Numbered from the stretch's first letter, positions 23,704 to 32,131 are shown. The stretch: DNA of 64,000 nucleotides from an uncultured Muribaculaceae bacterium (GCA_910586975.1 CAJUKX010000007.1:1-64000), one strand, 5' to 3'. Notes: a model not told the origin generated them from the sequence alone. Numbers and translations are program-made.

Positions 23704-25668
23704 ATGTTCAACACATATATATACGGTACACCCCTCGGATTCGATTTTAACGAAGATATAGCATCTCTTAAAGAATATTTTAAGGGTCTCTATATCTCAT
23801 CGAGAAAAGGCAGGCGCCTAATGGTAAATAGATGTGATAACGGCGAGACATTTTACAATTACCTTAGATATGGATTAGCAGAAAAAGAAGGCCGTCCAAA
23901 TTCTTTTTTTGGCATGTCTATTTCTATGGACAACAATGAATACGCTTACGATTTTAAAGAAATATTCGATTGGTTCGATTATCTTTTTGATAAGTTAGTC
24001 GAAAGAGGCTCTCTTTTCTTCGTTAATGCTGGTAATATTATACAATATAAGATTACCAAATTTAAGGATGATACTGAAGAAATTCAATGGTTAAAAAATA
24101 ATATTCCAAACTTATTTACTAAAGCTCAGGGAGTCAAGCTTCTTGAGTATGATTCATCCTTTTCTTCCTCCTCATCAGGACAAATACGTTGTTTCAATGA
24201 CGACACTTCTACAACGAAAGTGCTTGATGCGTTTAAGAAATGTCGTTGGATTGCCTTGTCCCCTAACTTCAAACCGGAGGAAGAACCTATTGAAATAGAT
24301 CCTTCCGATATTGAAGCACAGTTGAATAAATATACACAACAGTTGGTTCCTATTGCAATCTCACCCAAGCAAGAGAATCTTAGCGTATTACATGCACTTG
24401 AGTCTAATTGTGTAGAAACCATTGGTCTGATACAAAAATATCTGGCCACTGAGAGTGAAGAAAGCGAACAGAGGACTTGTACTTCTTTAATAGATAGGGC
24501 TAGGGAAATAGTAACCAATGCAAAAACGATTGCCACTAAAATTGACATTTCCGGTTCAAATCCATTTCTACCAAACTCGCATCAGAAAAGATGTAATAGA
24601 TGTGGACAGAATTTGCCATTGAGAAATTTTGCAAATGTCAACTCTCAATTCTGTATCGATTGTGAAAAACAAATTCATGAAGCTAAGTCAAAGACAAAGA
24701 AGTGTACACAATGTGGGAATGTAAAAAATCAATCGGAATTTCCAAAAGGCAGTTCAATATGTTATGATTGCAAAAGTCATAAAAGTATTCTCGATTATAT
24801 TGATGCAAAACTAATAGCGGTCTTCTCAGTCTTTGTCCTGATTGCAGGTATATCTTTATTTCTGATTTTTGGAGGAGAAAAAAAGGATAATCCTTCTGAA
24901 CGTGACAAAAGCTTTACAGAACAGTTTGAACAGGATTCTTCAACCGACAATAAAAATATGGTTGATGTATCTCGTTTCACCAATTATCTCAGTAACAATG
25001 ATTTTATAGGTGCATACGGAGAATTGGATGGTAAGGATAATTCCAATGATTATCTAGCCAAATTAAGATTATCTGTAGAATCATATTTGTGGGACGTGAT
25101 TGACAAGCCCAGCAATCAAAATGGGAAGGTGATAATTCAACAATTTTTCATCTCGAATCGTCGAATTGTTGAAAAAATTGGCGTCGATGAAAATATATGG
25201 ATTCAGTATGCTGATGCTTATGATAGATTAATGGTATTAATCATAAAGAAAACATTAAGTAAAACTCAGAGAGCTGAGGCTAATCAGCTAATAGCAGTTC
25301 TCCCTGATTATCCTGTTACAGTAAAGGAATCTTTTAAAAATAGAATTGATAATATACCGGACGATGCTGCATCCGCAGACGATACTAAACTCAAATCCGA
25401 TGATTCAAACTATATAGAAATTATAGATTCAGATGGTACAAAAAAAGTAACCGCAACTGCTGTTTATGATTACGTTGATGGAAATAAGATTACAGTAAAA
25501 TCTAACAAGAGACTTTCTCTATCGGGAACAGGTAGTGGCAACGTTTCCCCTAATAATAACAGAACGCAAATGGAAATTGATATCAAAAAAGGCGAGTCAG
25601 TTATCTTATCTGTTGGGAATATACAAGTTACAATCAATGGCAAACCTAAACCATTTAAACCAATATGA
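23704..25668 (+). CDS. Island gene 3: N-terminal island domain, two zinc ribbons, TM helix, extracytoplasmic tail
   Basis: 654 residues in order: an N-terminal domain (about 1-150) that resembles the start of island gene 6, a linker, two CxxC...CxxC zinc ribbons (CNRCG..CIDC at about 298-320, CTQCG..CYDC at about 337-358), one transmembrane helix (about 368-389), an Asp/Ser-rich helical part and a C-terminal beta domain ending with KGESVILSVGNIQVTINGK, which looks like a small antenna domain. The ribbons would be cytoplasmic and the tail outside. The gene starts 21 nt after the GTPase gene and overlaps the next gene (ATGA). It may link the GTPase to the cell surface. Confidence 0.75.
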   Translation: MFNTYIYGTPLGFDFNEDIASLKEYFKGLYISSRKGRRLMVNRCDNGETFYNYLRYGLAEKEGRPNSFFGMSISMDNNEYAYDFKEIFDWFDYLFDKLVERGSLFFVNAGNIIQYKITKFKDDTEEIQWLKNNIPNLFTKAQGVKLLEYDSSFSSSSSGQIRCFNDDTSTTKVLDAFKKCRWIALSPNFKPEEEPIEIDPSDIEAQLNKYTQQLVPIAISPKQENLSVLHALESNCVETIGLIQKYLATESEESEQRTCTSLIDRAREIVTNAKTIATKIDISGSNPFLPNSHQKRCNRCGQNLPLRNFANVNSQFCIDCEKQIHEAKSKTKKCTQCGNVKNQSEFPKGSSICYDCKSHKSILDYIDAKLIAVFSVFVLIAGISLFLIFGGEKKDNPSERDKSFTEQFEQDSSTDNKNMVDVSRFTNYLSNNDFIGAYGELDGKDNSNDYLAKLRLSVESYLWDVIDKPSNQNGKVIIQQFFISNRRIVEKIGVDENIWIQYADAYDRLMVLIIKKTLSKTQRAEANQLIAVLPDYPVTVKESFKNRIDNIPDDAASADDTKLKSDDSNYIEIIDSDGTKKVTATAVYDYVDGNKITVKSNKRLSLSGTGSGNVSPNNNRTQMEIDIKKGESVILSVGNIQVTINGKPKPFKPI

Positions 25669-26312
25669 TACGATTTCTTATTTCTGCTTTGATAATAATA
25701 TCGAGCATTGTTTTAGGATTTTCCCAAACTCATGTAATATCTTCTCTATATGAAGTTCCGGCCACATCAGAACGAATGGATTCTTTGCTATCTGCGATAA
25801 ACGACAGAGAGAAAGAACTTGAACAGATTAAGAAAGATAAAGTCAGGGCAGATTCATTAGATGCTTTAGTTGATGATTATGCTCTTTTAGTAAACTTATG
25901 GCAAAATGAATATCATCATGTAAAAAACACATCGGATAAATACAATTCATTGGTATGCTTGCTATCTGAAAGTGATTCTGTATTTAATATGGAATTGCCG
26001 GATATTTCTATTGTTCCTGCTTCTTTGAGGAATCATTACAACTTGATAAAGCAGGTAATCTCTATACGAAATGACATTGAGAGAGTTAAAAATGAAATAG
26101 ACGAAAAGTCAAAAGCTTGTATTGCTTTAAATCAAGATCCGATGGCTGTGATACCCCAATTAATATCAGACGATTTAGATGCAATATATGACCAAATTGC
26201 AGAAGTAAAAGAAACTGGCCTACCATCCTTTAGTAATGTACAAAAAAAGTATTTTGATGATAACATCAGAGGTGAATACAATAATTTTGAAAAATATTTT
26301 ACAAATGAATAA
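25665..26312 (+). CDS. Island gene 4: exported coiled-coil protein
   Basis: 215 residues with a signal peptide (MIRFLISALIIISSIVLGFSQ) and a long helical body rich in Glu, Lys and Leu with coiled-coil heptads (for example about 38-75 and 115-150). There is no catalytic motif that I recognise. Its ATG overlaps the stop of island gene 3 by 4 nt, and it overlaps island gene 5 by 8 nt, so the products are made together. It is probably a periplasmic structural partner. Confidence 0.7.
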   Translation: MIRFLISALIIISSIVLGFSQTHVISSLYEVPATSERMDSLLSAINDREKELEQIKKDKVRADSLDALVDDYALLVNLWQNEYHHVKNTSDKYNSLVCLLSESDSVFNMELPDISIVPASLRNHYNLIKQVISIRNDIERVKNEIDEKSKACIALNQDPMAVIPQLISDDLDAIYDQIAEVKETGLPSFSNVQKKYFDDNIRGEYNNFEKYFTNE

Positions 26313-26847
26313 AAGAATACTCCTTTCAATCTCAATCTTCATATGGTTTCTTATGACAGCCTGTGGAGGAAGTCAAAAACCCTCAGAGCGAGCCAATGTG
26401 TGGGATGATACAGAAATTAATGAAGTTGAACTAAGCACAGAAAAGGTATGTGTGCCTTTCAAAAGAACGGCCGGAGATTTGGCTGAAGTTCAGGTCTCTT
26501 TTAATGGTGTACCATTTAACATGTTGTGGGATACCGGAGCTTCTATGACTTGTATTTCAGCCTTAGAACTACAGAAACTTGCAAAAGAGGATAAAATTGA
26601 ACTTGATGATTATCAAGGTTCCATTCTCACTAAAATCGCTGATGGTTCAACAACCGAAGCTCTTGTATTCAACATTAAGGAGATCTATATTCCCGGTACG
26701 GATAATCAGTATCTTGTATTGCGTGACATTGATGCAGCCGTATCAGCAAGTGCCAATGCGCCACTCCTTATTGGTCAGAACGTTATCCAAAATCTTCCAA
26801 AACACTCATTTGATGAAGCTAAAGGTTTAATCATATTCGATAAATAA
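26305..26847 (+). CDS. Island gene 5: lipoprotein with retropepsin-like aspartic protease domain
   Basis: From ATG 26305 the protein has 180 residues. It opens with a lipoprotein signal peptide (lipobox MTAC, Cys about 19). The domain at about 50-178 carries the aspartyl motif MLWDTGASMTCIS (DTGA about 77-80), a flap-like strand and the hydrophobic LIGQNVIQNLPK that follows in single-domain retropepsins, which work as dimers. It is therefore a predicted periplasmic membrane-anchored protease. The longer frame starting at 26236 overlaps gene 4 and would lose the signal. The substrate is unknown; gene 3, 4 or 6 products are candidates. Confidence 0.8.
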   Translation: MNKRILLSISIFIWFLMTACGGSQKPSERANVWDDTEINEVELSTEKVCVPFKRTAGDLAEVQVSFNGVPFNMLWDTGASMTCISALELQKLAKEDKIELDDYQGSILTKIADGSTTEALVFNIKEIYIPGTDNQYLVLRDIDAAVSASANAPLLIGQNVIQNLPKHSFDEAKGLIIFDK

Positions 26848-26851
26848 AACC

Positions 26852-28051
26852 GTGAATTTCAACTTATATCTATTCGGAAAAAATAAGGGGACGTATAATC
26901 AGTATCCTAACGATTATACGTCTTCTATTTTATCATCCTTTTGTGCTGATGTAACAAGTTCAAAAGCAATGATCGTACGCGACCAAAATTTGATGCATTA
27001 TATTTTTGCAGAAAATTTAGGTGAATCAAATGTAATTGGTGTTTGTCTTATTTTCAATAAGGCCTATATAACACACATAAGTAAAATTTTCAATTTTATT
27101 CTTGGTATCATTGAATCTACGTTATTGAAACAAGGTAAAATTATTCGTTATAATAATCACGGTGACATTGAGTTTACGACAACAAATCTTAGTGATGACG
27201 TAAAGGCTTATGATTATGTAAAGACCCTTATTGATTCAAAGTTGGATTCTGATAATAATTATTTTGGAGTTACGGAATTGACTACTACGTACAATGGACT
27301 TCACAATAGTGAAGTCATAGATGGTAATACCGCTAATTCTGAAATATTAAAGCTTCAACAAACGTTCAATAAGATTACCATTGATTATAAAAAAGGAATT
27401 GAAGAAGATTTGACTAAGGAGGTCATTGCCGGTCTTCAATCTCAAATATCTAATCTGAACAAAAAAATAGAAAGTAAAACACAAGAGATATCGAAACTTG
27501 AAAAAGCAAAAAAACAATATAAGAAAGTGATGTTTTTGTTCATCATTCTTCTTTGTTGCTGTGGAGGATTATATTTTTTATATGATACATTGGATGAAAC
27601 GGAACGGAATCTCCAAGAAACAACAGATCTACTTAATACAGCTACCGATTCGATAAGTGTTCTTAATAACACACTTACTGAAAAGCAAAATATAATAACT
27701 TCATTAAATAATGAAGTTAGAGATGAACGTATGCAAAAGGAAGCTGCTCAGAGTACGGTGAAATATATTCAGTCTAATTGCTCATTTATTATTACTGGAA
27801 CTTCATGCTCTTTATTATCCAGAGAATATACAGTTTGGTATTTTACAACAGAGTCTGGGTTGCGTGATCTTAAGTTTAAAGTTATTGAGGAAAAATCTGG
27901 TAGAGTCTATACAGAAAAATCTATATCCGAGAATTTAGATTCCGGATGTGGCTCATTCAAAGTTCATTTTAATAGGAATTTTAACACCTCTGATTGGTAT
28001 ACTTTTGAAATCTGGTATGGAAGCAAAATTGTAGGTGGAGGGCGACATTAA
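26852..28051 (+). CDS. Island gene 6: island domain, TM helix and coiled-coil protein
   Basis: 399 residues starting at GTG 26852, 4 nt after gene 5. The N terminus (about 1-150) resembles that of island gene 3 (shared pattern: short FNxYxxG start, a hydrophobic strand, a helix of about 30 residues, then GKIIRYNNHG-like turn). A coiled coil (about 170-222), one transmembrane helix (about 226-246, LFIILLCCCGGLYFLY), a second coiled coil (about 247-305) and a C-terminal beta domain with cysteines follow. Topology puts the shared domain inside and the beta domain outside, as for gene 3. No known family. Confidence 0.7.
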   Translation: MNFNLYLFGKNKGTYNQYPNDYTSSILSSFCADVTSSKAMIVRDQNLMHYIFAENLGESNVIGVCLIFNKAYITHISKIFNFILGIIESTLLKQGKIIRYNNHGDIEFTTTNLSDDVKAYDYVKTLIDSKLDSDNNYFGVTELTTTYNGLHNSEVIDGNTANSEILKLQQTFNKITIDYKKGIEEDLTKEVIAGLQSQISNLNKKIESKTQEISKLEKAKKQYKKVMFLFIILLCCCGGLYFLYDTLDETERNLQETTDLLNTATDSISVLNNTLTEKQNIITSLNNEVRDERMQKEAAQSTVKYIQSNCSFIITGTSCSLLSREYTVWYFTTESGLRDLKFKVIEEKSGRVYTEKSISENLDSGCGSFKVHFNRNFNTSDWYTFEIWYGSKIVGGGRH

Positions 28052-28158
28052 TGATATTAGAAAGAAAGGGCGTTTTAATTTATAGTCAAGTCTATTCTAA
28101 AATAATATTATGTAATCCTAATATATAACGGTCAAATAATAGCAGGTAAATATTGGTA

Positions 28159-28923
28159 ATGTCACGAGAATCAGATAAAAAAGTGCCGATAGCGATTTTA
28201 TTCGGTCCGGAGGCTTGTGGAAAAACATGTCTGCTTTTCAGGCTTCTTAGTTGGCTTAGAGAGATGGGATTTCATATTGAAGTTGATTCACTCCTATTCA
28301 ACTTTGATAGCTACGATATAACTCAATTTATATTAGAAAATTGGCGCGCAAAAAGCAGCAAATATTTCTCTGATTTAGAAGGATTCCATTGGCCAATTCT
28401 GTTAGACATAATCTCAAATAAAGGTAATATTGTTGCAAAAATATATTATCAACCGGGATGTATGTCTTTTAATAGACACCATTATACTTATAATGTCTTT
28501 CCTAATGAATTTCACCATATAATTGAATTGAATAATCCTAAAAAATGGATAATCTTTACAGAGTTAGAAAGCGAGCTATATGAAAAAGAAAAGTATTGCG
28601 ATGTAATAAGAAATTTAAAATATAGATCTATATTACCTCAAGATAAAATTATTATACTTTGCAATAAGATTGATAGGAATTATTCATGTTTTAATGGACA
28701 TAAACCTATGTTTAATATGGTATTATGTAAATTAAGAAATGAATATCCTTTATTATTTGATATATTTAAGAATAATAACCCGATTACAAAGCTTTTTAAA
28801 CCCTATACGTTTTCCTTAGCAATATTTTCTTCAGGCTATGAATGTTATATAGATAATCATCATGAGCTTAGAGGTGGGAGCGATTATTACCCTGAAAAAC
28901 TTTGGAAGTTAATTATAAAATAA
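28159..28923 (+). CDS. Island gene 7: second P-loop GTPase, paralogue of gene 2
   Basis: 254 residues from ATG 28159 (a TTG at 28153 in the same frame is possible). Walker A GPEACGKT (about 15-22), a QPGCMSF G3-like motif, NKID (G4, about 172-175) and the same end pattern FSSGYE...LWKLIIK as gene 2. It lacks the disordered N-terminal extension of gene 2. It is very AT-rich, and 107 bp separate it from gene 6, so it may have its own transcript. It is the last gene of the island; the right direct repeat begins 39 bp after its stop. Confidence 0.75.
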   Translation: MSRESDKKVPIAILFGPEACGKTCLLFRLLSWLREMGFHIEVDSLLFNFDSYDITQFILENWRAKSSKYFSDLEGFHWPILLDIISNKGNIVAKIYYQPGCMSFNRHHYTYNVFPNEFHHIIELNNPKKWIIFTELESELYEKEKYCDVIRNLKYRSILPQDKIIILCNKIDRNYSCFNGHKPMFNMVLCKLRNEYPLLFDIFKNNNPITKLFKPYTFSLAIFSSGYECYIDNHHELRGGSDYYPEKLWKLIIK

Positions 28924-28939
28924 TCCCCCCGTACCACGC

Positions 28940-29449
28940 TCACTCTGCTGTGTCTATCACGTTTATGAATTCTTGTTCGAAGTTGGGGGTGAAGATGTTT
29001 TTGCCGAGGTTGGCGCGGATTTCGGCGAGGGGCCAGAAGCGGCCGCCGTCGAGTTCATCGCTCGGGTTGATTGGCGATGTTGTGGTGGTGGCGTAGGCGT
29101 TTACCAATTCGCGTTCGCGCGAGGATTGGAATACGTACGATTTAAGAAAGCGCGGGATGAAGTCGCATATTCCCAATTCCTCGCGGGCTTCGCGGCGCAG
29201 GGCTTCGTCGATGCTTTCTCCATAGTCCACATGTCCGCCCACGGCTGTATCCCACTTGCCGGGCTGTATGTCCTTCCAGTCGGGGCGTTTTTGCAGATAC
29301 AGGCGTCCGGCGGTGTCAAACACGTGCAGATGCACCACGGGATGCAGCAGCATCGAGCCTGAATGGCACTCGCCGCGACTTGCCGAGCCTATGGTGTTGC
29401 CCTGCTCGTCTACTACCGGAAATATTTCTGAAGAATTGTCGTGTTTCAT
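28940..29449 (-). CDS. NUDIX hydrolase (IPP isomerase-like)
   Basis: 169 residues. The Nudix box GGHVDYGESIDEALRREARE (about 72-91) fits GX5EX7REUXEEXGU and binds the metal for pyrophosphate hydrolysis. The FPVVDEQGNTIGSASRGECH start resembles the YfcD/Idi-like subgroup; substrate not known. The last codons lie in the right direct repeat that bounds the GTPase island, so the C terminus NFEQEFINVIDTAE is at the island junction. It is preceded by a promoter at 29587 with a leader of about 130 nt. Confidence 0.88.
   Translation of the reverse strand: MKHDNSSEIFPVVDEQGNTIGSASRGECHSGSMLLHPVVHLHVFDTAGRLYLQKRPDWKDIQPGKWDTAVGGHVDYGESIDEALRREAREELGICDFIPRFLKSYVFQSSRERELVNAYATTTTSPINPSDELDGGRFWPLAEIRANLGKNIFTPNFEQEFINVIDTAE
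28962..28984. repeat. Right 23-bp direct repeat, inside the NUDIX 3' end
   Basis: Perfect copy of 21343-21365, about 7.6 kb apart. It lies within codons for NFEQEFIN of the NUDIX gene. This is the arrangement expected when an element integrates into the 3' end of a gene and restores its reading frame. Confidence 0.8.
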
Positions 29450-29586
29450 TTTGTTGGGGTATATATAAAGTGAAAGTGCGCTGCTTCACAGTAACGCACC
29501 TCCCTCATAACCAAAATTCAAGTATATTGTGAGTCTAACAAAACGTTGTCATTTCTATTCTTACAAATCGCTTTCTTTTGACACTG

Positions 29587-29618
29587 CAAAGTTAATAAGA
29601 AAAGTTGCGCTGTGCAAC
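29587..29618 (-). promoter_or_regulatory. NUDIX promoter with palindromic operator
   Basis: Minus-strand -7 box TAACTTTG (29587-29594) and a near -33 box (29615-29618) 20 nt apart. The palindrome AGTTGC-GCTGT-GCAACT (29603-29619) covers the -33 region and could be a repressor site. A GTGAA/TTCAC hairpin is in the leader. Confidence 0.5.
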
Positions 29619-29659
29619 TAAAAATATGTGAATGAATCTTAATATAATTTAAATTAGCC

Positions 29660-30196
29660 CTAATTTGCGGAATTATATGCCGAAAAGAAGTGCCAAATGG
29701 TGATTGCAGTGGAAACAGCGACGTTCAAAGAGTGTTTTGTACCGGCCTGAGGTATCTCCAGCGACAGCTCGCAGGCGTCTACCACGGGCTGTGCCACGCC
29801 ATCTACTTCGTGTCCGGCAATGAAGGCATATTTGTGCAAAGGGTCGGGCCGGAAGTCGCCGAGCATCTTTGAGCCTTCAACCTGTTCGAGGCAGCACACG
29901 GTGTAGCCACGAGCCTTGAGGGCGGCCACAGCGTCGAGGGTATGGCTGAAGTATTCCCATTCCACGGTGTCCTCGGCACCGAGGGCTGTCTTGTGTATTT
30001 CGGGCGACGGCGGTGTCTGCGATATACCGCACAGTATGAGTTTCTCTACGGCAAAGGCATCGCATGTGCGGAATATTGAGCCGATGTTGTTTAGCGACCG
30101 CACGTTGTCGAGCACCACCACCAGAGGTATCTTGGGAGCATTGCGGAACTGGTCGGCGCTGAGCCGGTTCATTTCCCATATTGTTTTCTTCTTCAT
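29660..30196 (-). CDS. RNA methyltransferase, SpoU/TrmH family
   Basis: 178 residues, a compact SPOUT protein that methylates a ribose 2'-OH in tRNA or rRNA. The knotted SAM site is visible as VVVLDNVRSLNNIGSIFRTC (motif 1, about 26-45), FIAGHEVDGVAQPVVDACE (motif 2) and IPQAGTKHSLNVAVSTAI (motif 3, about 151-168). The start at 30196 overlaps the stop of the O-methyltransferase gene by 4 nt. It is the last gene of the long minus-strand unit. The exact RNA target is not known. Confidence 0.9.
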   Translation of the reverse strand: MKKKTIWEMNRLSADQFRNAPKIPLVVVLDNVRSLNNIGSIFRTCDAFAVEKLILCGISQTPPSPEIHKTALGAEDTVEWEYFSHTLDAVAALKARGYTVCCLEQVEGSKMLGDFRPDPLHKYAFIAGHEVDGVAQPVVDACELSLEIPQAGTKHSLNVAVSTAITIWHFFSAYNSAN

Positions 30197-30825
30197 TTCT
30201 TGCGTATGAGGGTGAGTCCGTCGTAAAGAGGAAGTATAACTTTTTCCACCGAGTCGTCGGCGGCTACGGTATCGTTGAATCTGCGCACACCTATGGTCTG
30301 TGCGTCGCGACGCTCGGGGTCGAGCACGTAGTCGGCCCACAGGGTATTGTCGGCAAAGATATATCCGCCGGCTCTCACGTAGGGTTTCACAAGATTGTAA
30401 TATTCGGTGTACAGGCGCTTATTGGCGTCGATATACACCAGGTCCCAGGGCTGCCCCGAAATTTCGGGAATCAGCTCTATGGCATCGCCTATATGCAGGT
30501 GTATGTCGGCGGCGCGGGGCGAGCCGGCAAATGTCTCGAGCAGCGATGTCTCAGCCTCGTCGTCTATCTCTACGGTATGTATCTCGCAACCCTCGGGCAT
30601 GCCCTCGGCAAAGCACAGGGTGGAGTAGCCGCTGAACGTACCCAGTTCGAGTATGCGGCGGGGCGCTATCATCTGTGTGAGCATCACCAGCAGGCGACCC
30701 TGCAGCGGCTCGCAGCACATGTGTGGATACAGGCGGCGTATGTAGGTGTCGCGGTAGAGTTCGTTGAGCACATCCGGCTCAGCCGACGAATGTTCGAGTA
30801 TGTATTTTTCTTCAGCGTCGTTCAT
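30193..30825 (-). CDS. Class I SAM O-methyltransferase (caffeoyl-CoA OMT-like)
   Basis: 210 residues. It contains ILELGTFSGYSTLCFAEG (SAM site, about 58-75), VEIDDE, DLVYIDANKR (metal and substrate region, about 127-136) and FADNTLWAD, all marks of the metal-dependent COMT-like family. Start 30825 overlaps the stop of the small membrane protein gene by 4 nt. The substrate in bacteria is unknown; catechol-like or polyketide phenols are typical for the family. Confidence 0.87.
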   Translation of the reverse strand: MNDAEEKYILEHSSAEPDVLNELYRDTYIRRLYPHMCCEPLQGRLLVMLTQMIAPRRILELGTFSGYSTLCFAEGMPEGCEIHTVEIDDEAETSLLETFAGSPRAADIHLHIGDAIELIPEISGQPWDLVYIDANKRLYTEYYNLVKPYVRAGGYIFADNTLWADYVLDPERRDAQTIGVRRFNDTVAADDSVEKVILPLYDGLTLIRKK

Positions 30826-31106
30826 ACAAGTCCTATTGTAACAAAAAGTCCGGCCATGGTTATCACTATCAGAGCCACGAGAATCCAGGCTATGGTGCGT
30901 CGCTGCGGATAGCATACCCATGCAATTACGGCCGACAACAGTATATACACCGGGTAGAGCCAGCCAACGTATGAGGTGCCCAACCAGCGGGCATCCTCAA
31001 GTATGGCCGAAGCCTGAGGTATGAAGGCCATACCGGGCAACACAATGATTATAAGCAGCAGGGTGAACCACCACGGAGCGCGCTGCGGACGTGGCCATGG
31101 ACTCAT
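30822..31106 (-). CDS. Small membrane protein, 94 residues
   Basis: Three hydrophobic segments (about 12-33, 45-65 and 70-92) and an N-terminal cationic tip PWPRPQRAPWW make it an integral inner-membrane protein. I do not recognise a family. Its ends overlap both neighbours (epimerase gene and O-methyltransferase gene) by 4 nt, so it is surely translated and belongs to the operon, which argues against it being noise. Confidence 0.7.
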   Translation of the reverse strand: MSPWPRPQRAPWWFTLLLIIIVLPGMAFIPQASAILEDARWLGTSYVGWLYPVYILLSAVIAWVCYPQRRTIAWILVALIVITMAGLFVTIGLV

Positions 31107-32131
31107 TTCTTACCTCCTTTCGCAGCTTTTTCGGCCAGGTAGGCCTCTACGGTGCGGTGCAAGCCCTCGCGCAGCGATACTTTGGGCTTGAAGCCGAAGT
31201 CGCGTGTGGCGTCGGAGATGTCGCAGCTCCAGTTGCGCTGTTTCATTATGCGGAACTTGTCGGTATTCAGTGTCATGGCCTTCATCTTGGCTGCGCCCCA
31301 TTTCTCGCTCACCACCGAGGCCACGTATGCGGCCCACAGGGGCAACTTCACGGGAATCACCCACTTCACGCCCAGCTCATCGGCCACCATGCGGCGAAAT
31401 TCCTTCTGTGTGTAAGCCTTATCCTCGCTGATTATGTACTTGCGGTGTACGGTGCGGGGCGACTGCAGAGCGTCGTACATGGCATTCACCAAATCGTCTA
31501 CATATATAAATGTAAGGAGCTGCGGTTTGTATCCCACACCGAAGTCGAAGTGCGAGTCGATGCTCTTTATCATCATCAGGTAGTCCTGCTCGTGTGGGCC
31601 GTAAACGCCCGTGGGGCGGAATATGGTCCAAGGAAAGTCGGGAAGGGTTTCGAGATAAGTCTCAGTCTTGATTTTGCTGAGTCCGTAGCGGGTGTTGGGG
31701 TCGGGTATGGTAGCCGAGGTTATGGGTGTATAGTCTTTCTCGTCGCCGGGTCCTACCGCGCTGAGCGAGCTCATGTACAGGAATCGGTCGGGAGTCATGC
31801 CATTGCGCCGCAGGGTTTCTACAAATGTGCGCGGATACATGAAATTTACCAGATTGAACATCGAGAAATTGGCACACTTTGTGGCTCCGAGATTCCATAT
31901 AATGTATTGCCAACCGCCGGGTGTAGGAGCATTGGCCAGCAGAGCCTGCTCCACCTTGTCGGGGTCGTCGTAGTCGAAAACCACAAATTTGAGCCGTGGG
32001 TCGGTGAGATAGCGCCTTGAGGTGGACTCTCTCACGCCCACCCACACATCGTAGCCGCGGCGCAAGCCCTCGGCGGCTATGAAACCGCCGATAAATCCTC
32101 CGGCTCCTATTATCAGTAAAGTTTTGTTCAT
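31103..32131 (-). CDS. NAD(P)-dependent epimerase/dehydratase (extended SDR)
   Basis: 342 residues. The N-terminal Rossmann site GAGGFIGGFIAAEG (about 9-22), the catalytic YGLSKIK (Tyr-xxx-Lys, about 149-155) and the substrate-binding segment FRPTGVYGPHEQDYL identify an extended short-chain dehydrogenase. Members act on nucleotide sugars or steroids; the substrate here is not clear. It lies between a glycosyltransferase gene and a small membrane protein gene with 4-nt overlaps on both sides, which suggests a lipid- or surface-sugar modification step. Confidence 0.88.
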   Translation of the reverse strand: MNKTLLIIGAGGFIGGFIAAEGLRRGYDVWVGVRESTSRRYLTDPRLKFVVFDYDDPDKVEQALLANAPTPGGWQYIIWNLGATKCANFSMFNLVNFMYPRTFVETLRRNGMTPDRFLYMSSLSAVGPGDEKDYTPITSATIPDPNTRYGLSKIKTETYLETLPDFPWTIFRPTGVYGPHEQDYLMMIKSIDSHFDFGVGYKPQLLTFIYVDDLVNAMYDALQSPRTVHRKYIISEDKAYTQKEFRRMVADELGVKWVIPVKLPLWAAYVASVVSEKWGAAKMKAMTLNTDKFRIMKQRNWSCDISDATRDFGFKPKVSLREGLHRTVEAYLAEKAAKGGKK

